NCBI RefSeq assembly: GCF_014640435.1
Contig: NZ_BMGY01000013.1
Location: 1 to 64,000, forward strand
Origin: Hymenobacter frigidus
GTDB lineage: Bacteria; Bacteroidota; Bacteroidia; Cytophagales; Hymenobacteraceae
Direction of reading: 5' to 3'
DNA: 64,000 bases
The stretch's first letter is position 1. Each line of letters opens with the position of its first letter. Positions 50,036-59,219 of the stretch are shown here, piece by piece. The position numbers and the translations under genes are program-made. The notes below the pieces were generated by a model that saw nothing but the letters and a program-made list of their open reading frames with translations, did not search any database and was not told the origin of the DNA.

Positions 50036-50401
50036 CTATGCGTCGCGCAACACCAGCCGCTGGCTTAGGCGGTCAAACAGAGCGTTGAGGCGGTCTGACT
50101 GGGCATTGATTTTATCGAGCCCGGTGCGGGATTCTTCAATCAGGCCGTTTTGGTACTGCGCAACCAGAGTGCGGCCGGTGCCGAGCATTTGCTGGAGAAC
50201 CAGCTCGATTTCGCGCACTTCCGGGTGTTGGCCGTAGCGGGGCTTCACCACCGTGTCGAGCCACTGGCCGAGCGGGTTGACGGGCCGTGAAAAAAGTGCT
50301 TCGTCGGGCTCCCGCACCCCGTAGAGCATGGAGCGCAGCCGGGACTTGAAGAGCACCTGCTTGACGCGCGCCTGCTGAAGGTCGAAAGCGGATGATTCCA
50401 T
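50036..50401 (-). CDS. CZB-like small protein lacking zinc ligands
   Basis: A 121-residue all-helical protein. The pattern KQVLFKSRLRSMLYG ... NPLGQWLDTVVKPRYGQHPEVREIE resembles chemoreceptor zinc-binding (CZB) domains, including the LGxWL turn. The Cys and the His residues expected as zinc ligands in CZB are absent, so it may be a structural relative only. It lies 61 bases downstream of the PAS protein on the same strand, and the pair may form one sensory unit. Confidence in the family is modest. Confidence 0.5.
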   Translation of the reverse strand: MESSAFDLQQARVKQVLFKSRLRSMLYGVREPDEALFSRPVNPLGQWLDTVVKPRYGQHPEVREIELVLQQMLGTGRTLVAQYQNGLIEESRTGLDKINAQSDRLNALFDRLSQRLVLRDA

Positions 50402-50462
50402 GCGTGAATGAGGAGCGGATAGGAGATAGAAGAACGGAAACCGAAGGGTGAAGCGGGGAGCT

Positions 50463-51767
50463 TTAGCGGCTGGGGGCCTCGCCGCGGAGCTGCTGCAGGG
50501 CTTGGCGGGTCTGCACGAGCTCGGTGACGTCGTAGGAGTAGGCCGTGATGCCGACGGGAATGCCGTTTTCCTCGAAGCGTTGGTACGAGAAGTTAAAGTA
50601 GGTGTCGCGCAGCGTTCCGCTGCCGTCGGGCGCGGCTATCTGCACCAGCAATTCGTGGCCGATGACCGGCTCTCCGGACCGAAAAACCTCGTCGAGCAGC
50701 TTCATGACGCTCTGGCCCACGATTTCGGGGAAAACTTCGGCCACGGTTTTGCCCACTGTTTCCTGGTTGCCCACCAATTCGCGGAAGCGGTTGTTGGCAA
50801 ATTCGTAGCGGTGTTCGGCCCCGCGCATGATGCTGACGTAGGCCGGGGCCTCCATCAGGAGGGTATGCAGCTGCTGGCGCTGCTGGCGGGCCAGCTCACC
50901 TTGCTGGTAGGCCTGGTCCGAGAGAAGGGCCTGTTCTTCGTTGGCTTGCAGCAACTCTTCCACCATCAGCTTTTGCTCGTGGATATCGGTGTTGCAGCCC
51001 ACCCACATTTGAATGCGGCCGTCGGAGTCCAGGCGGGGCACGCCCGTGGCCAGGTGCCAGCGGTAGCTGCCATCATGGCGGCGCATGCGGTATTCGGCCT
51101 GGTAGGGGCTGCATTGGTCGCGGGCGGCCTGCCAGCGGATGCGGGTACGCTCCACGTCGTCGGGGTGCAGGTCTTCGACCCAGCCCCAGCCCAGGGTTTG
51201 GGCGAGCGGCCGGCCGGTAAAGTCCGTCCAGCGGGCATTGAAGGAATCGACCAAGCCATCGTAACTGGAGGTCCACACCATCAGGGGTAGGCTTTCGAGA
51301 ATGAAAAGGTTGCGCGTGGTCGCTTCTTTGAGGTCCTGCTGCACCTGGGCCGCGTGCTGGGCGGCCAGCGTGGCATCGGTCACGTCCTGCGCCGCTAGCA
51401 GGAGGTACTGCAGCTCGCCGCGCGCATCGAGCAGGGGATAGTTCGTAATCTGCCAGTACCGCTCCTCGGTGCCGCCGCCCTGGGCGGCGGGGCGCTCCAG
51501 GTCGTAGCGCAGCAGCGGCGTCGCGTGGGGCTGCAAGGTGCGGCGCACTTCCTCCTGCGAGGCCGCAAGGTCGCGCTGGCTTTCGGGGGCGGAGGGAAAG
51601 GCCGCGAAAATATTGCGTCCTAAGGCCTGCTCGCGGGGCAGCAGCGATACTTGCACGTGTTGGTCGGAGTTATCGAGGATGGTGCCATCGGGGGTCATTA
51701 GCAGGTAAGCACCAGGCAGGACGCGAAACAGCGCTTGGTAATCGATGGAAGCAGGAAAATCAGCCAT
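50463..51767 (-). CDS. PAS-domain sensor protein with no output domain
   Basis: A 434-residue soluble protein with three PAS domains: about residues 10-130 (FRVLPGAYLLMTPDGTILDN), 150-275 (LESLPLMVWTSSYDGLVDSF, PDDVERTRIRW, PAC-type EYRMRRHDGSYRWHL), and 305-425. A coiled stretch (VEELLQANEEQALLSDQ) joins the last two. No histidine kinase, GGDEF or other effector follows. ATG 51767 (MADFPASIDYQ) is chosen over an earlier TTG. It probably works with the downstream CZB-like protein or with a separate kinase. Confidence 0.82.
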   Translation of the reverse strand: MADFPASIDYQALFRVLPGAYLLMTPDGTILDNSDQHVQVSLLPREQALGRNIFAAFPSAPESQRDLAASQEEVRRTLQPHATPLLRYDLERPAAQGGGTEERYWQITNYPLLDARGELQYLLLAAQDVTDATLAAQHAAQVQQDLKEATTRNLFILESLPLMVWTSSYDGLVDSFNARWTDFTGRPLAQTLGWGWVEDLHPDDVERTRIRWQAARDQCSPYQAEYRMRRHDGSYRWHLATGVPRLDSDGRIQMWVGCNTDIHEQKLMVEELLQANEEQALLSDQAYQQGELARQQRQQLHTLLMEAPAYVSIMRGAEHRYEFANNRFRELVGNQETVGKTVAEVFPEIVGQSVMKLLDEVFRSGEPVIGHELLVQIAAPDGSGTLRDTYFNFSYQRFEENGIPVGITAYSYDVTELVQTRQALQQLRGEAPSR

Positions 51768-51854
51768 GAAAGAGAATTGTTGACGCAAAACTGGTGAGCA
51801 GGGATGAAGCCGTAATGAAGGCTGGGCAGGTAGTGGATTTTAGTCGCTGGCAGG

Positions 51855-51884
51855 CAAAGTTCGCACTTTTTCGGCTTGGCGCAA
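51855..51884 (-). promoter_or_regulatory. Probable promoter of the PAS gene
   Basis: On the minus strand, TTG (51882-51884), 19 bases, then GAACTTTG (51855-51862), one mismatch from TAnnTTTG. The leader would be about 80 bases. The rest of the gap 51768-52083 shows nothing else. Confidence 0.45.
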
Positions 51885-52083
51885 GTACGCAAAATAGGGG
51901 GAGGGCATTTGCCGTCATTTGGGTCAGGACTTTAGTTAAAAGCTCGGTCCTAAATCCGCATTTGCTAACTACAACCCGAAGCCTGGTTTCCGCAAAGAAC
52001 CAGCCTGCAGCTGCGGATGATATGGCGGAGCATAAGCTCGCTACAGTTGTCCGGCGCTAGTATTCAGGCAGCGCTAATCTCCA

Positions 52084-52552
52084 ATGGCCATTCGTTCGAT
52101 TGAAATTGCGCCTCTGGGCTACGCCCGCCTCGGCGGCGCGTTCTACCACGTCATCATCTTGTTTGGGGCTTTTTCCTCGGCCCGCAAGCAAAAGCCTGCT
52201 GCTGCTGGCTTTGTTTTCTAATCTGGTTTCCCTGGCGGTGGAGGCCGCAAGCAAAGTGTTTCTGCTGTTGGTGCTGTCCACGTTGGAAAGTGCCCAGTAC
52301 CAGCAGGTCTTTGGTCCTCAACAGGTGCCGATTCTGGCGAATCTTGCGCTGTTGTTTTTTGGCGGCACTTGCTTGATGAATGGATATCTGATTTTTAAGG
52401 TAGGTTATTTCCCAAAGGTTTTAGGCGTCCTGATGCAAGCGGCGGGAGGGTGTAACTTGGTAGCCTGCTGGGCCGCCCTCTCTTCCCCGACTTTGGCAAG
52501 TAGTATCCTGCTTGCCGCGCTGCTGCCGTGCCTGGTTGGCGAATTATCCTAA
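52084..52552 (+). pseudogene. DUF4386-family membrane protein, broken
   Basis: From ATG 52084 the frame gives MAIRSIEIAPLGYARLGGAF then YHVIILFGAFS, the N-terminus of DUF4386 proteins, and stops at TAA near 52219. The frame used from about 52185 gives KSLLLLALFSNLVSLAVEA, YQQVFGPQQVPILANLALLF and FKVGYFPKVLGVLMQAAGG, the middle and end of the same family, stopping at GELS before the usual last helix. About 70 family residues are missing between the parts. It is a deletion/frameshift remnant and probably not functional. Confidence 0.7.
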
Positions 52553-52586
52553 GTGTTTGTGGATGCTGGTGAAGGGCGTGGATAGT

Positions 52587-52745
52587 GAAGCTATTTAGAA
52601 AGTCAAGAAGTCTGTCATCCTGAGCGCAGCGAAGGACCTTATCACAGCTGAACGGTCTCGTTCAAGCGTGTTGTAGCCGGGATAAGGTCCTTCGCTGCGC
52701 TCAGGATGACAAACGCCCAAAAAATTTGACTTTCTAAACAGCTTC
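52587..52745. repeat. Hairpin repeat element, GTCATCCTGAGC variant with outer arms
   Basis: Outer arms 52587-52605 (GAAGCTATTTAGAAAGTCA) and 52727-52745 pair with one mismatch. The inner arms are GTCATCCTGAGCGCAGCG and its complement. A further TTTCTAAACAGC copy follows at about 52835. The gap 52553-52846 holds no gene. Confidence 0.88.
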
Positions 52746-52846
52746 AGCACAAAGTGGTGGGCGCGCGTGAGGATGAGCCAGAAAGTTTGAGTCCGCCGCT
52801 CGCGGGGTTAGCTGGTGGTACGAAGCCCGGCAATTTCTAAACAGCC

Positions 52847-53461
52847 TTAATACTTCAAATCGAAGCGGCCATCGGCCACGGCCAGCGAGTCGCGGCCGCT
52901 GGCCCCACCGTACAGCTGCCCTTCAAACGTGCCGCTGATGATGCGCTGCTGGCGGTCGAGCTTGCGCACGAGCAGGCGCACCGGGTGCCGGAAGTTGCTG
53001 CGGAAATCGTGGTAGGTCAGCATATCCTGGGCTTCCAGGGTTTCGGTAAAGCGGGAGGAGGAAACCGTGCGCGAGGTATCGGAGCCCAGCAGGTGCAGGC
53101 CGCCCAAAGTGTCGGTGAGGCGGATGTTCAGGCTCAGCTGCACATCGTAGAATTCCTTGCTGTCACGCACGCCGGTCATTTGGCCGATGGCCGTCAGGTG
53201 AGGCGGCACCGAGTAGCCGCCATATACCTCCAGCGTATTGGGCATCCAGCCGCTACCGAGGGGGCTGCTGGTTTGGTGCTTGCCCAGCACAGTCCACGCC
53301 TGCGGCCCCAAGCGGCAGCCCAGGGTGTGGGCCCCGGTTTCGGAGTAAGCCGGCAGCTTGGCCCGGGCAAACTCTTCGTTGTTATCGTAGTCGTTGCACG
53401 ATTTGGTGCAGGCGCTCAGCGGCAGCAGGCTGAGGTAGGTGAGAAAGGTGCGGAAGCGCAT
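52847..53461 (-). CDS. Lipoprotein of unknown function, 204 aa
   Basis: The start MRFRTFLTYLSLLPLSAC contains a lipobox (LSAC) with the lipidated Cys at position 18. The mature protein is beta-rich with motifs TLGCRLGPQAWTVLG, EVYGGYSVPPHLTAIGQM and RIISGTFEGQLYGG, as in small Bacteroidota lipoproteins of the DUF6252-like kind; this family call is tentative. ATG 53461 is chosen because it opens the signal. It is probably exported to the periplasmic or outer face. It stands alone between two repeat elements. Confidence 0.75.
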   Translation of the reverse strand: MRFRTFLTYLSLLPLSACTKSCNDYDNNEEFARAKLPAYSETGAHTLGCRLGPQAWTVLGKHQTSSPLGSGWMPNTLEVYGGYSVPPHLTAIGQMTGVRDSKEFYDVQLSLNIRLTDTLGGLHLLGSDTSRTVSSSRFTETLEAQDMLTYHDFRSNFRHPVRLLVRKLDRQQRIISGTFEGQLYGGASGRDSLAVADGRFDLKY

Positions 53462-53556
53462 GGCGGCGGGGGGAAGGACGGGAAGCCGAAAATACATCCG
53501 GTAGCGGCTTGGTGATTTGATTTTCTGGTTGAAGAGTCAACTTTATTGGTCATCCT

Positions 53557-53673
53557 GCGCCCGTCCGTCATCCTGAGCACCGCGAAAGACTTTGTCACGC
53601 TCGCGCCTTTTGGATTGTTGCGAGCCGTTTGACGGTGAGAAGGTCCTTCGCAGGCTCAGGATGACAGGCGGGC
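53557..53673. repeat. Hairpin repeat element, GTCATCCTGAGC variant
   Basis: The left arm GCGCCCGTCCGTCATCCTGAGC (53557-53578) faces GCTCAGGATGACAGGCGGGC (53654-53673). The inner three-base arms differ by one base on the left. It lies in the 334-base gap before the TonB receptor, which otherwise holds no gene. Confidence 0.8.
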
Positions 53674-53795
53674 CGTCGTCCGATTCATCGGCCGGCTCGG
53701 CGGTTCATCCGGCTCATTCGTCGCTTCGGCAACAGCGAGTTGAACGGGGGTAGGCGCGGCCAACACCTTTGAGCCATCAACTAACCGCTGGCTCT

Positions 53796-56042
53796 ATGAA
53801 AACCCCGCTACTCCCGCTGCTCCTGCTACTCCTGCTGCTAGGCGCCGCCCCAGCCGTCCGGGCCCAAACCACACCGGCCCAACAGTCACTCAGTCATCCC
53901 ACCACTCATTCACTCACCGGCCAGGTGCGTGATGCCGCCGGGCGGCCCCTGCCCGGCGTGAACGTATTCCTGAAAACCACTTTCGACGGGGCCAGCACCG
54001 ATTCGCTGGGCCGGTTCAGCTTCCGTACGGACCACGTCGCCGGGTCCGCGGTGCTCGTGGTCAGCTTTATTGGTTACGAGCCGCAGCAGCTGCCTGTGAC
54101 GCTGGGCCAGGGCGCTGTCTCGCTGCCCACCATTAAGCTCAAAGAAAACCGCGCCCAGCTCGGCGATGTGGTGGTGACGGCCGGGGCCTTCGAGGCCAGC
54201 GACGAGAAGCGGGCCAGCGTGCTCAAGCCTCTCGATATTGTGACTACGGCCGGTGCGCTGGGCGATATCGCCGGGGCGCTCAACGCCCTGCCCGGTACCA
54301 CCCGGGTGGGCGAAACCGGCCAGCTATTCGTGCGCGGCGGGGCCGCTTCCGAAACCAAGCAGTACCTCGACGGCCTGCCCGTGCAAACGCCCTATGCCGG
54401 GGCGGTGCCCAATGTGGCGGCCCGGGGGCGGTTTTCGCCGTTTCTGTTCAAGGGCATGGTGTTCAGCACGGGCGGCTACTCGGCCGAGTACGGGCAGGCC
54501 CTGAGCGCCGTGGTGGCCCTGCACTCCACCGACTTGGCCGAGGAAACCCAGACCGGCGTCTCGCTGATGAGCGTGGGCGGGAGCCTCTCGCGCACCAGGC
54601 GCTGGGCGCGGACGTCGGTGGCCGTGAGCGCCGACTACACCAACCTCGCGCCGTACTACCACCTCGTGCCGCAAAACCTGGGTTGGGACAAAGCCCCGCT
54701 GGCCCTGGGTGGCGCGCTCAAGCTGGCTCACAAAGTCGGGGCCGCCGGTCTATTCAAGCTCTACGCCACCTACGGCCGGCAGCGCCTGGCCCTGCGCCAG
54801 CCCGATGCCAACCCCGAATTTGAAGCCGCCGGCCGGCCCATCCGCCTGGCCAACGACAACCTCTACCTCAACACTACCTACCGCGCCCCGCTCCGCCGCG
54901 GCTGGAGCCTGAACACCGGCCTGGCCCTGACCCAGGACGAAAACACCCTGCGCCCCGACGTGCAAACCGTGCACGAGCTTGACCGCTCGGCCGTGGCCCG
55001 TGCGGTGCTCACCAACGACTCGGCCAGCACTTGGTTCAACCTCAAAATGGGGCTCGAAGGCTATGCCCAGCGCTACCGGCAGCAGTACCAGCCCACCGTC
55101 GATGCCGCCCCGTTGGCCCTGGGCGTGGACGAGCAGCGCGCCGCCGGCTTCGCGGAAAGCGAGCTGGTGCTGGCCAAGCGCCTTGCGGGCCGCGCCGGCC
55201 TGCGCACTGAATACTCGCGCCTGCTGGGCCGCTGGAACGCCGCCCCGCGCCTGGGCCTGGCCTACAAAACCGGCCCCAACAGCCAGCTTTCGGCCGCCTG
55301 GGGCTGGTTTTACCAAACCCCCACCACCGACCTGCTTCGCGTCAGCCGCGCCCTGCAGTTTGAGCGGGCCGAACACTACCTGCTGACGTATCAGCACCAG
55401 GTGAAGGACCGCACGCTGCGGACCGAAATCTACCAGAAGAACTACGCCCGGCTCACCACCTTCGACCGCGGCCAGCCCTTCAACCCCGCCGCGTACCAGA
55501 ACGCCGGCAGTGGCTATGCCCGGGGGCTCGACGTGCTGTTTCGGGACCGCACCTCCATCAAAATGGCCGATTATTGGGTGAGCTACGGCTTTTTGGACAC
55601 GCGCCGCCAGTTCCGCGCCGACCCGATTCAGGCCGTGCCCACCTTCGCCGCCCGGCACAACCTGAGCGTGGTAGGCAAATACTACGTGGCCAAAATGCAC
55701 ACCCAGTTCGGCTTCACCTACGCCTACGGCAGCGGCCGCCGCTACCACAACCCCAACCTGCCGGGCTACAACCAAAGCACCCTGCCCGCCTACCAAGACC
55801 TGAGCCTGAACGCGAGCTACCTCACGCACTGGTTCGGCCAGTTCACCATTGTGTACGTGTCGGCTAGCAACGTACTGGGGCGCAACAACATCTTCGGCCA
55901 CACCTACGCCGGGCAGCCCGATGCCAGCGGCCAGCTCCGTAGCGTGGCCGTGACGCAGCCCGCCCCCCGCATGCTGTTTGTAGGCGTGTTCATTTCGATT
56001 AATAAGACGTCGAAAGTGGATTTGGACAAGCGGCCCGACTAA
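53796..56042 (+). CDS. TonB-dependent outer-membrane receptor
   Basis: A 748-residue receptor. A signal peptide (MKTPLLPLLLLLLLLGAAPA) is followed by a CarboxypepD_reg-like domain at about residues 45-125 (LTGQVRDAAGRPLPGVNVFL). The plug lies at about 130-250 (LNALPGTTRVGETGQLFVRG), then the beta-barrel, ending with IFISINKTSKVDLDKRPD-type sequence (NKTSKVDLDKRPD). No SusD-like partner adjoins, so it is not a classical Sus pair; the ligand is unknown. ATG 53796 is chosen at the signal peptide. The gene is likely co-transcribed with the exported protein at 56198. Confidence 0.92.
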   Translation: MKTPLLPLLLLLLLLGAAPAVRAQTTPAQQSLSHPTTHSLTGQVRDAAGRPLPGVNVFLKTTFDGASTDSLGRFSFRTDHVAGSAVLVVSFIGYEPQQLPVTLGQGAVSLPTIKLKENRAQLGDVVVTAGAFEASDEKRASVLKPLDIVTTAGALGDIAGALNALPGTTRVGETGQLFVRGGAASETKQYLDGLPVQTPYAGAVPNVAARGRFSPFLFKGMVFSTGGYSAEYGQALSAVVALHSTDLAEETQTGVSLMSVGGSLSRTRRWARTSVAVSADYTNLAPYYHLVPQNLGWDKAPLALGGALKLAHKVGAAGLFKLYATYGRQRLALRQPDANPEFEAAGRPIRLANDNLYLNTTYRAPLRRGWSLNTGLALTQDENTLRPDVQTVHELDRSAVARAVLTNDSASTWFNLKMGLEGYAQRYRQQYQPTVDAAPLALGVDEQRAAGFAESELVLAKRLAGRAGLRTEYSRLLGRWNAAPRLGLAYKTGPNSQLSAAWGWFYQTPTTDLLRVSRALQFERAEHYLLTYQHQVKDRTLRTEIYQKNYARLTTFDRGQPFNPAAYQNAGSGYARGLDVLFRDRTSIKMADYWVSYGFLDTRRQFRADPIQAVPTFAARHNLSVVGKYYVAKMHTQFGFTYAYGSGRRYHNPNLPGYNQSTLPAYQDLSLNASYLTHWFGQFTIVYVSASNVLGRNNIFGHTYAGQPDASGQLRSVAVTQPAPRMLFVGVFISINKTSKVDLDKRPD

Positions 56043-56197
56043 CCGGGCTCCCGCTACGGTCCGTCCGGCCCGGCGGTTCATCCGCCTCAAACGACGCTTC
56101 GGTCACAAGCATTTTCCCGCGCCTTGGCCGCCCGCCACCTTTGAATCATCAATCCCCGCACAACGCTCCATTTCATCCCCTCATTCATCTCAAAGCC

Positions 56198-56911
56198 ATG
56201 AAAACCACTCTTCCCACCCTCGCCCTGGCCGCTGCTTCGCTCGTAGCCGCCGCCCAAGCCAAAACTACTGCTTTGGCTTCGGCTTCGGTCGCCGCGCCCG
56301 CCGCCAGCACGGCCCCCAGCGCCTACCTCATCGTGATGACGGCCACCGTGGCGGCCCAAAGCGCCGCCGCCACCCCGGCTGATGTGCAGGCCAACCTTGC
56401 CCAGTTGGAGCGGGTGGCCGCTGCCGCCCCCAGCGCCTGGGAGCCCCGTTACTACCAGGCCCGCGGCTACCTCAAGCTCGGCTTCGCCGGCAAAGACGGC
56501 GACCAGCAGGACCAGCTCTTCGACCAGGCCCAGACCGCGCTGGACCAGGCCAAGAAGCTGCCCGGGGCCGACCAGGCCGAGGTGCTCATCCTGCAAGCCT
56601 ACATCTACCAGGGCCGCATCATGGTGAGCCCGATGACGCGCGGCATGGTGTACGCGGGCCGCGTGGCCGACGCCCTGGGACAGGCCAAGGCCCTGGCCCC
56701 CGGCAACCCCCGCGTGTACCTGTTGCTCGGCAACGACCTGTTCTACCGTCCCGCCATGTTCGGGGGCGGGGCCGAAAAAGCGCAGCCCCTCTACGCCAAG
56801 GCCAAAGCCCTGTTTGCCACCTTCAGGCCCGCCACGGCCCTGAGCCCGGCCTGGGGTGAGAAAATGAACGACGCCATGCTGGCCAAAACCAGCGCCGAGG
56901 CCACCAAGTAA
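56198..56911 (+). CDS. Exported alpha-helical protein, TPR-like
   Basis: A 237-residue protein with a signal peptide (MKTTLPTLALAAASLVAAAQ). Residues about 65-200 form paired helices of TPR type (LAQLERVAAAAPSAWEPRYY, QAQTALDQAKKLPGADQAEV). It contains the stretch MTRGMVYAGRVADALGQA. No enzyme motif is seen. It lies 155 bases after the TonB receptor and before a strong terminator, so it is probably the last gene of that unit and may serve the receptor in the periplasm. Confidence 0.78.
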   Translation: MKTTLPTLALAAASLVAAAQAKTTALASASVAAPAASTAPSAYLIVMTATVAAQSAAATPADVQANLAQLERVAAAAPSAWEPRYYQARGYLKLGFAGKDGDQQDQLFDQAQTALDQAKKLPGADQAEVLILQAYIYQGRIMVSPMTRGMVYAGRVADALGQAKALAPGNPRVYLLLGNDLFYRPAMFGGGAEKAQPLYAKAKALFATFRPATALSPAWGEKMNDAMLAKTSAEATK

Positions 56912-56923
56912 GCGACTGCCTGC

Positions 56924-56975
56924 CCGGGCGCTGGGCCTCGCCAACCGGCGGGGGAGCAGCGCCCGGCCTTTTTTG
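56924..56975 (+). terminator. Intrinsic terminator after the TPR-like gene
   Basis: CCGGGCGCTG pairs with CAGCGCCCGG, and TTTTTT follows. The histidine kinase ATG is only nine bases further, so its transcription must start within or very near the terminator. Confidence 0.8.
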
Positions 56976-56983
56976 TTACTTTG

Positions 56984-58114
56984 ATGGAAACATTTCCCTT
57001 CTCCCCCGTGGTTTCCCCCAACGCTTCTTCGGTTCGTCCGCTTCCGGTGGGCCCGCCCGCGGCTGGCGGCTACTTGCCCAGCGGCGCGGCGCACAGCTGG
57101 TGGAAAGCCCTACGCATCATGCTGGTGCTTTCGCTCGTCATCAGCGTCTTGGTAAACCCGCGGGCGTTGGGCAGCTGGGCAGCGTTTGCCATCACCTACG
57201 GCTACACCCTGATGTACAGCCTGAGTTTATGGCTGACCAACGGCTACGTGGTGGAATGGCTCAACCGGCGCTATACCTGGACGGTGCAACCCGTGCGGCG
57301 GCGGCTGCTCACGCTGTCGGTATCGTTGGGGGGCTCGGTGCTGGTTATTTTACTGATGAACGCCGTGCTGCTGCTGTTGCGCGGCAAGCCGCTGGCCCAG
57401 TTGTTTGCCCCGGCCATGTACTGGCCGCTGATGCTGCCGCTCATCATTACGGTCATTATTTCGCTGTTCAATCACAGCCGGGCGTTTTTCTTCCGGTGGC
57501 GCGAGGCCGCCGTGCGCGCCGAGCGCCTCGAAAAAGAAACTGCCGTGACCCGCCTCGACTCCCTGCGCCGCCAAGTTGACCCGCACTTTCTATTCAACTC
57601 CCTGAATGCGCTCACCAGCCTGGTGGAGGAAAACGACCCGGTCCGCGCCGTGCGCTTCATTCGCCAGCTTAGCCAGGTGTACCGCTACGTGCTCGACAGC
57701 CAGAGCCAGGAGCTGGTGCCGTTGGTCGACGAAGTAGCTTTTGCCGAAAGCTATTTGTTCCTGCAAAAAACCCGTCTGGGCGCTGCCCTGGCCGTGGAAA
57801 TGGACCTGCCGCCCGCCGCCCTGGCGCCGTATCACGTGCCGCCCCTGGCTCTGCAATTGCTCCTCGAAAACGTCATTAAGCACAACACCGCCTTCCAGGC
57901 CGACCCGTTGCACCTGCGCGTGACCCTGGACACCGCCGCCCGCACCATCACGGTGCGCAACACGCTGCGCCCGCGCCGCCTCGCGCCGGGCGAGTCGTCG
58001 GGCCGGGGGCTGAAAAACCTGGCGGCCCGCTACGCTTTCCTGACGGATAAACCGCTGGTAATAGGCGAAGAGGCGGGCGAATTCGTGGTTGCTTTGCCGC
58101 TGCTGAAGCTGTGA
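56984..58114 (+). CDS. LytS-type sensor histidine kinase
   Basis: A 376-residue kinase. Four hydrophobic segments lie at residues about 40-165, then a coiled linker and the His_kinase domain with the phospho-acceptor His in QVDPHFLFNSLNALTSL. The ATPase domain has the N-box LLLENVIKHN and a G-box SGRGLKNLAARY. It would phosphorylate the LytTR response regulator encoded next (58272-59057). The start is ATG 56984, after a TTACTTTG sequence close to the -7 consensus. Confidence 0.92.
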   Translation: METFPFSPVVSPNASSVRPLPVGPPAAGGYLPSGAAHSWWKALRIMLVLSLVISVLVNPRALGSWAAFAITYGYTLMYSLSLWLTNGYVVEWLNRRYTWTVQPVRRRLLTLSVSLGGSVLVILLMNAVLLLLRGKPLAQLFAPAMYWPLMLPLIITVIISLFNHSRAFFFRWREAAVRAERLEKETAVTRLDSLRRQVDPHFLFNSLNALTSLVEENDPVRAVRFIRQLSQVYRYVLDSQSQELVPLVDEVAFAESYLFLQKTRLGAALAVEMDLPPAALAPYHVPPLALQLLLENVIKHNTAFQADPLHLRVTLDTAARTITVRNTLRPRRLAPGESSGRGLKNLAARYAFLTDKPLVIGEEAGEFVVALPLLKL

Positions 58115-58126
58115 TGAATGAATTTT

Positions 58127-58234
58127 AGAACGTCATGTCGAGCGCAGCCGAGACATCTCGCCAGGGGTAGTAAAGCTGCCGATTAGATTAGTGCTGCACG
58201 CGAGATGTCTCGGCTGCGCTCGACATGACGTTCT
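58127..58234. repeat. Hairpin repeat element (GTC/GAC variant), perfect 35-bp arms
   Basis: 58127-58161 and 58200-58234 are exact reverse complements. The left arm is AGAACGTCATGTCGAGCGCA... and the inner pair is GTC/GAC. It lies between the kinase and its response regulator, so it is transcribed within that operon. Confidence 0.9.
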
Positions 58235-58271
58235 TTTGCCTTCGCCTTTTTCTGCTTTAGCGTTACCCTCC

Positions 58272-59057
58272 ATGCCTCTCCGCGCCCTCATCGTCGAAGA
58301 CGAACCGCTCGCCGCCCGCCGCCTCGCCGACATGCTGGTTCGCCCGCCCGAACCCGTGCAAATCCTGGGCACGGCCGAATCGGTGGTGCAAGCCGTGCAA
58401 CTCCTCGAAGCCGGACCCGTGCCCGACGTGCTGTTTCTGGATATTCACCTGGCCGATGGCCTGAGCTTTGAGATATTTGAACTGACGCTGGTGCGCTGCC
58501 CGGTTATTTTCACCACCGCCTACGACCAGTACGCCCTGCAAGCCTTCAAGGTGAACAGCGTGGACTACCTGCTCAAACCCATTGATGAAGCGGAGTTGAC
58601 AACGGCCCTGGCTAAGCTGCGTGCCCGCCTGCCCGCCGCCGCGCCCGCCTTCGACCCCGCGCTGCTGGCCCAGCTTATGCAGCAGATGCAGCAAACCGCG
58701 CCTGCCGCCGTCCCCTACAAAACGCAGTTTGTGGTGCGCGTGGGCGAACACCTGAAGGTGGTGCCCGTCGACCAGATTGCCTACTTCTTCAGCCTCGAAA
58801 AAGCCACCTTCCTGCAAACCATCGAAGGCCGAAAATTCGTGGTCGACTACACCATGGACCAACTCGAAACGCTGCTCGACCCGCGCCGCTTCTTCCGCCT
58901 CAACCGCGCCTACCTGGCCCAGCAGTCGGCCATTCAGGACATCATCCACTACACCAACTCCCGCCTGCAAACCGTGCTCAAGCCCCTCGCTCCCGATACC
59001 CAGGTGCTGGTGAGCCGCGAAAAGGTGAACGTGTTCAAGAGCTGGCTGGACAGGTAG
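58272..59057 (+). CDS. LytTR-family response regulator (partner of the upstream kinase)
   Basis: A 261-residue regulator. The receiver domain spans about residues 1-118 with acidic pair E9-D10, phospho-acceptor D57 (VLFLDIHLADG) and K102. The LytTR DNA-binding domain spans about 155-258 (YKTQFVVRVGEHLKVVPVDQ, QLETLLDPRRFFRLNRAYL). Gene order kinase-regulator with a 157-base gap holding a hairpin repeat indicates one operon. The start is ATG 58272. Confidence 0.93.
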   Translation: MPLRALIVEDEPLAARRLADMLVRPPEPVQILGTAESVVQAVQLLEAGPVPDVLFLDIHLADGLSFEIFELTLVRCPVIFTTAYDQYALQAFKVNSVDYLLKPIDEAELTTALAKLRARLPAAAPAFDPALLAQLMQQMQQTAPAAVPYKTQFVVRVGEHLKVVPVDQIAYFFSLEKATFLQTIEGRKFVVDYTMDQLETLLDPRRFFRLNRAYLAQQSAIQDIIHYTNSRLQTVLKPLAPDTQVLVSREKVNVFKSWLDR

Positions 59058-59077
59058 TTTTTGTTCTTACAAAGCTA

Positions 59078-59181
59078 AGAACGTCATGCTGAGCGTAGTC
59101 GAAGCATCTCTCCCGCGTAACTATTCAATGCTGATTGCAACGAAGCGGTAGAGATGCTTCGACAAGCTCAGCATGACGTTC
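59078..59181. repeat. Hairpin repeat element (GCT/AGC variant)
   Basis: It begins AGAACGTCATGCTGAGCG and ends CTCAGCATGACGTT. The right arm is nearly identical to the half copy at 2405-2440. It lies between the two convergent two-component operons. Confidence 0.88.
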
Positions 59182-59219
59182 CCCTTGCTCATTGCCCATT
59201 TTCCCATTTCCCACCGCTA

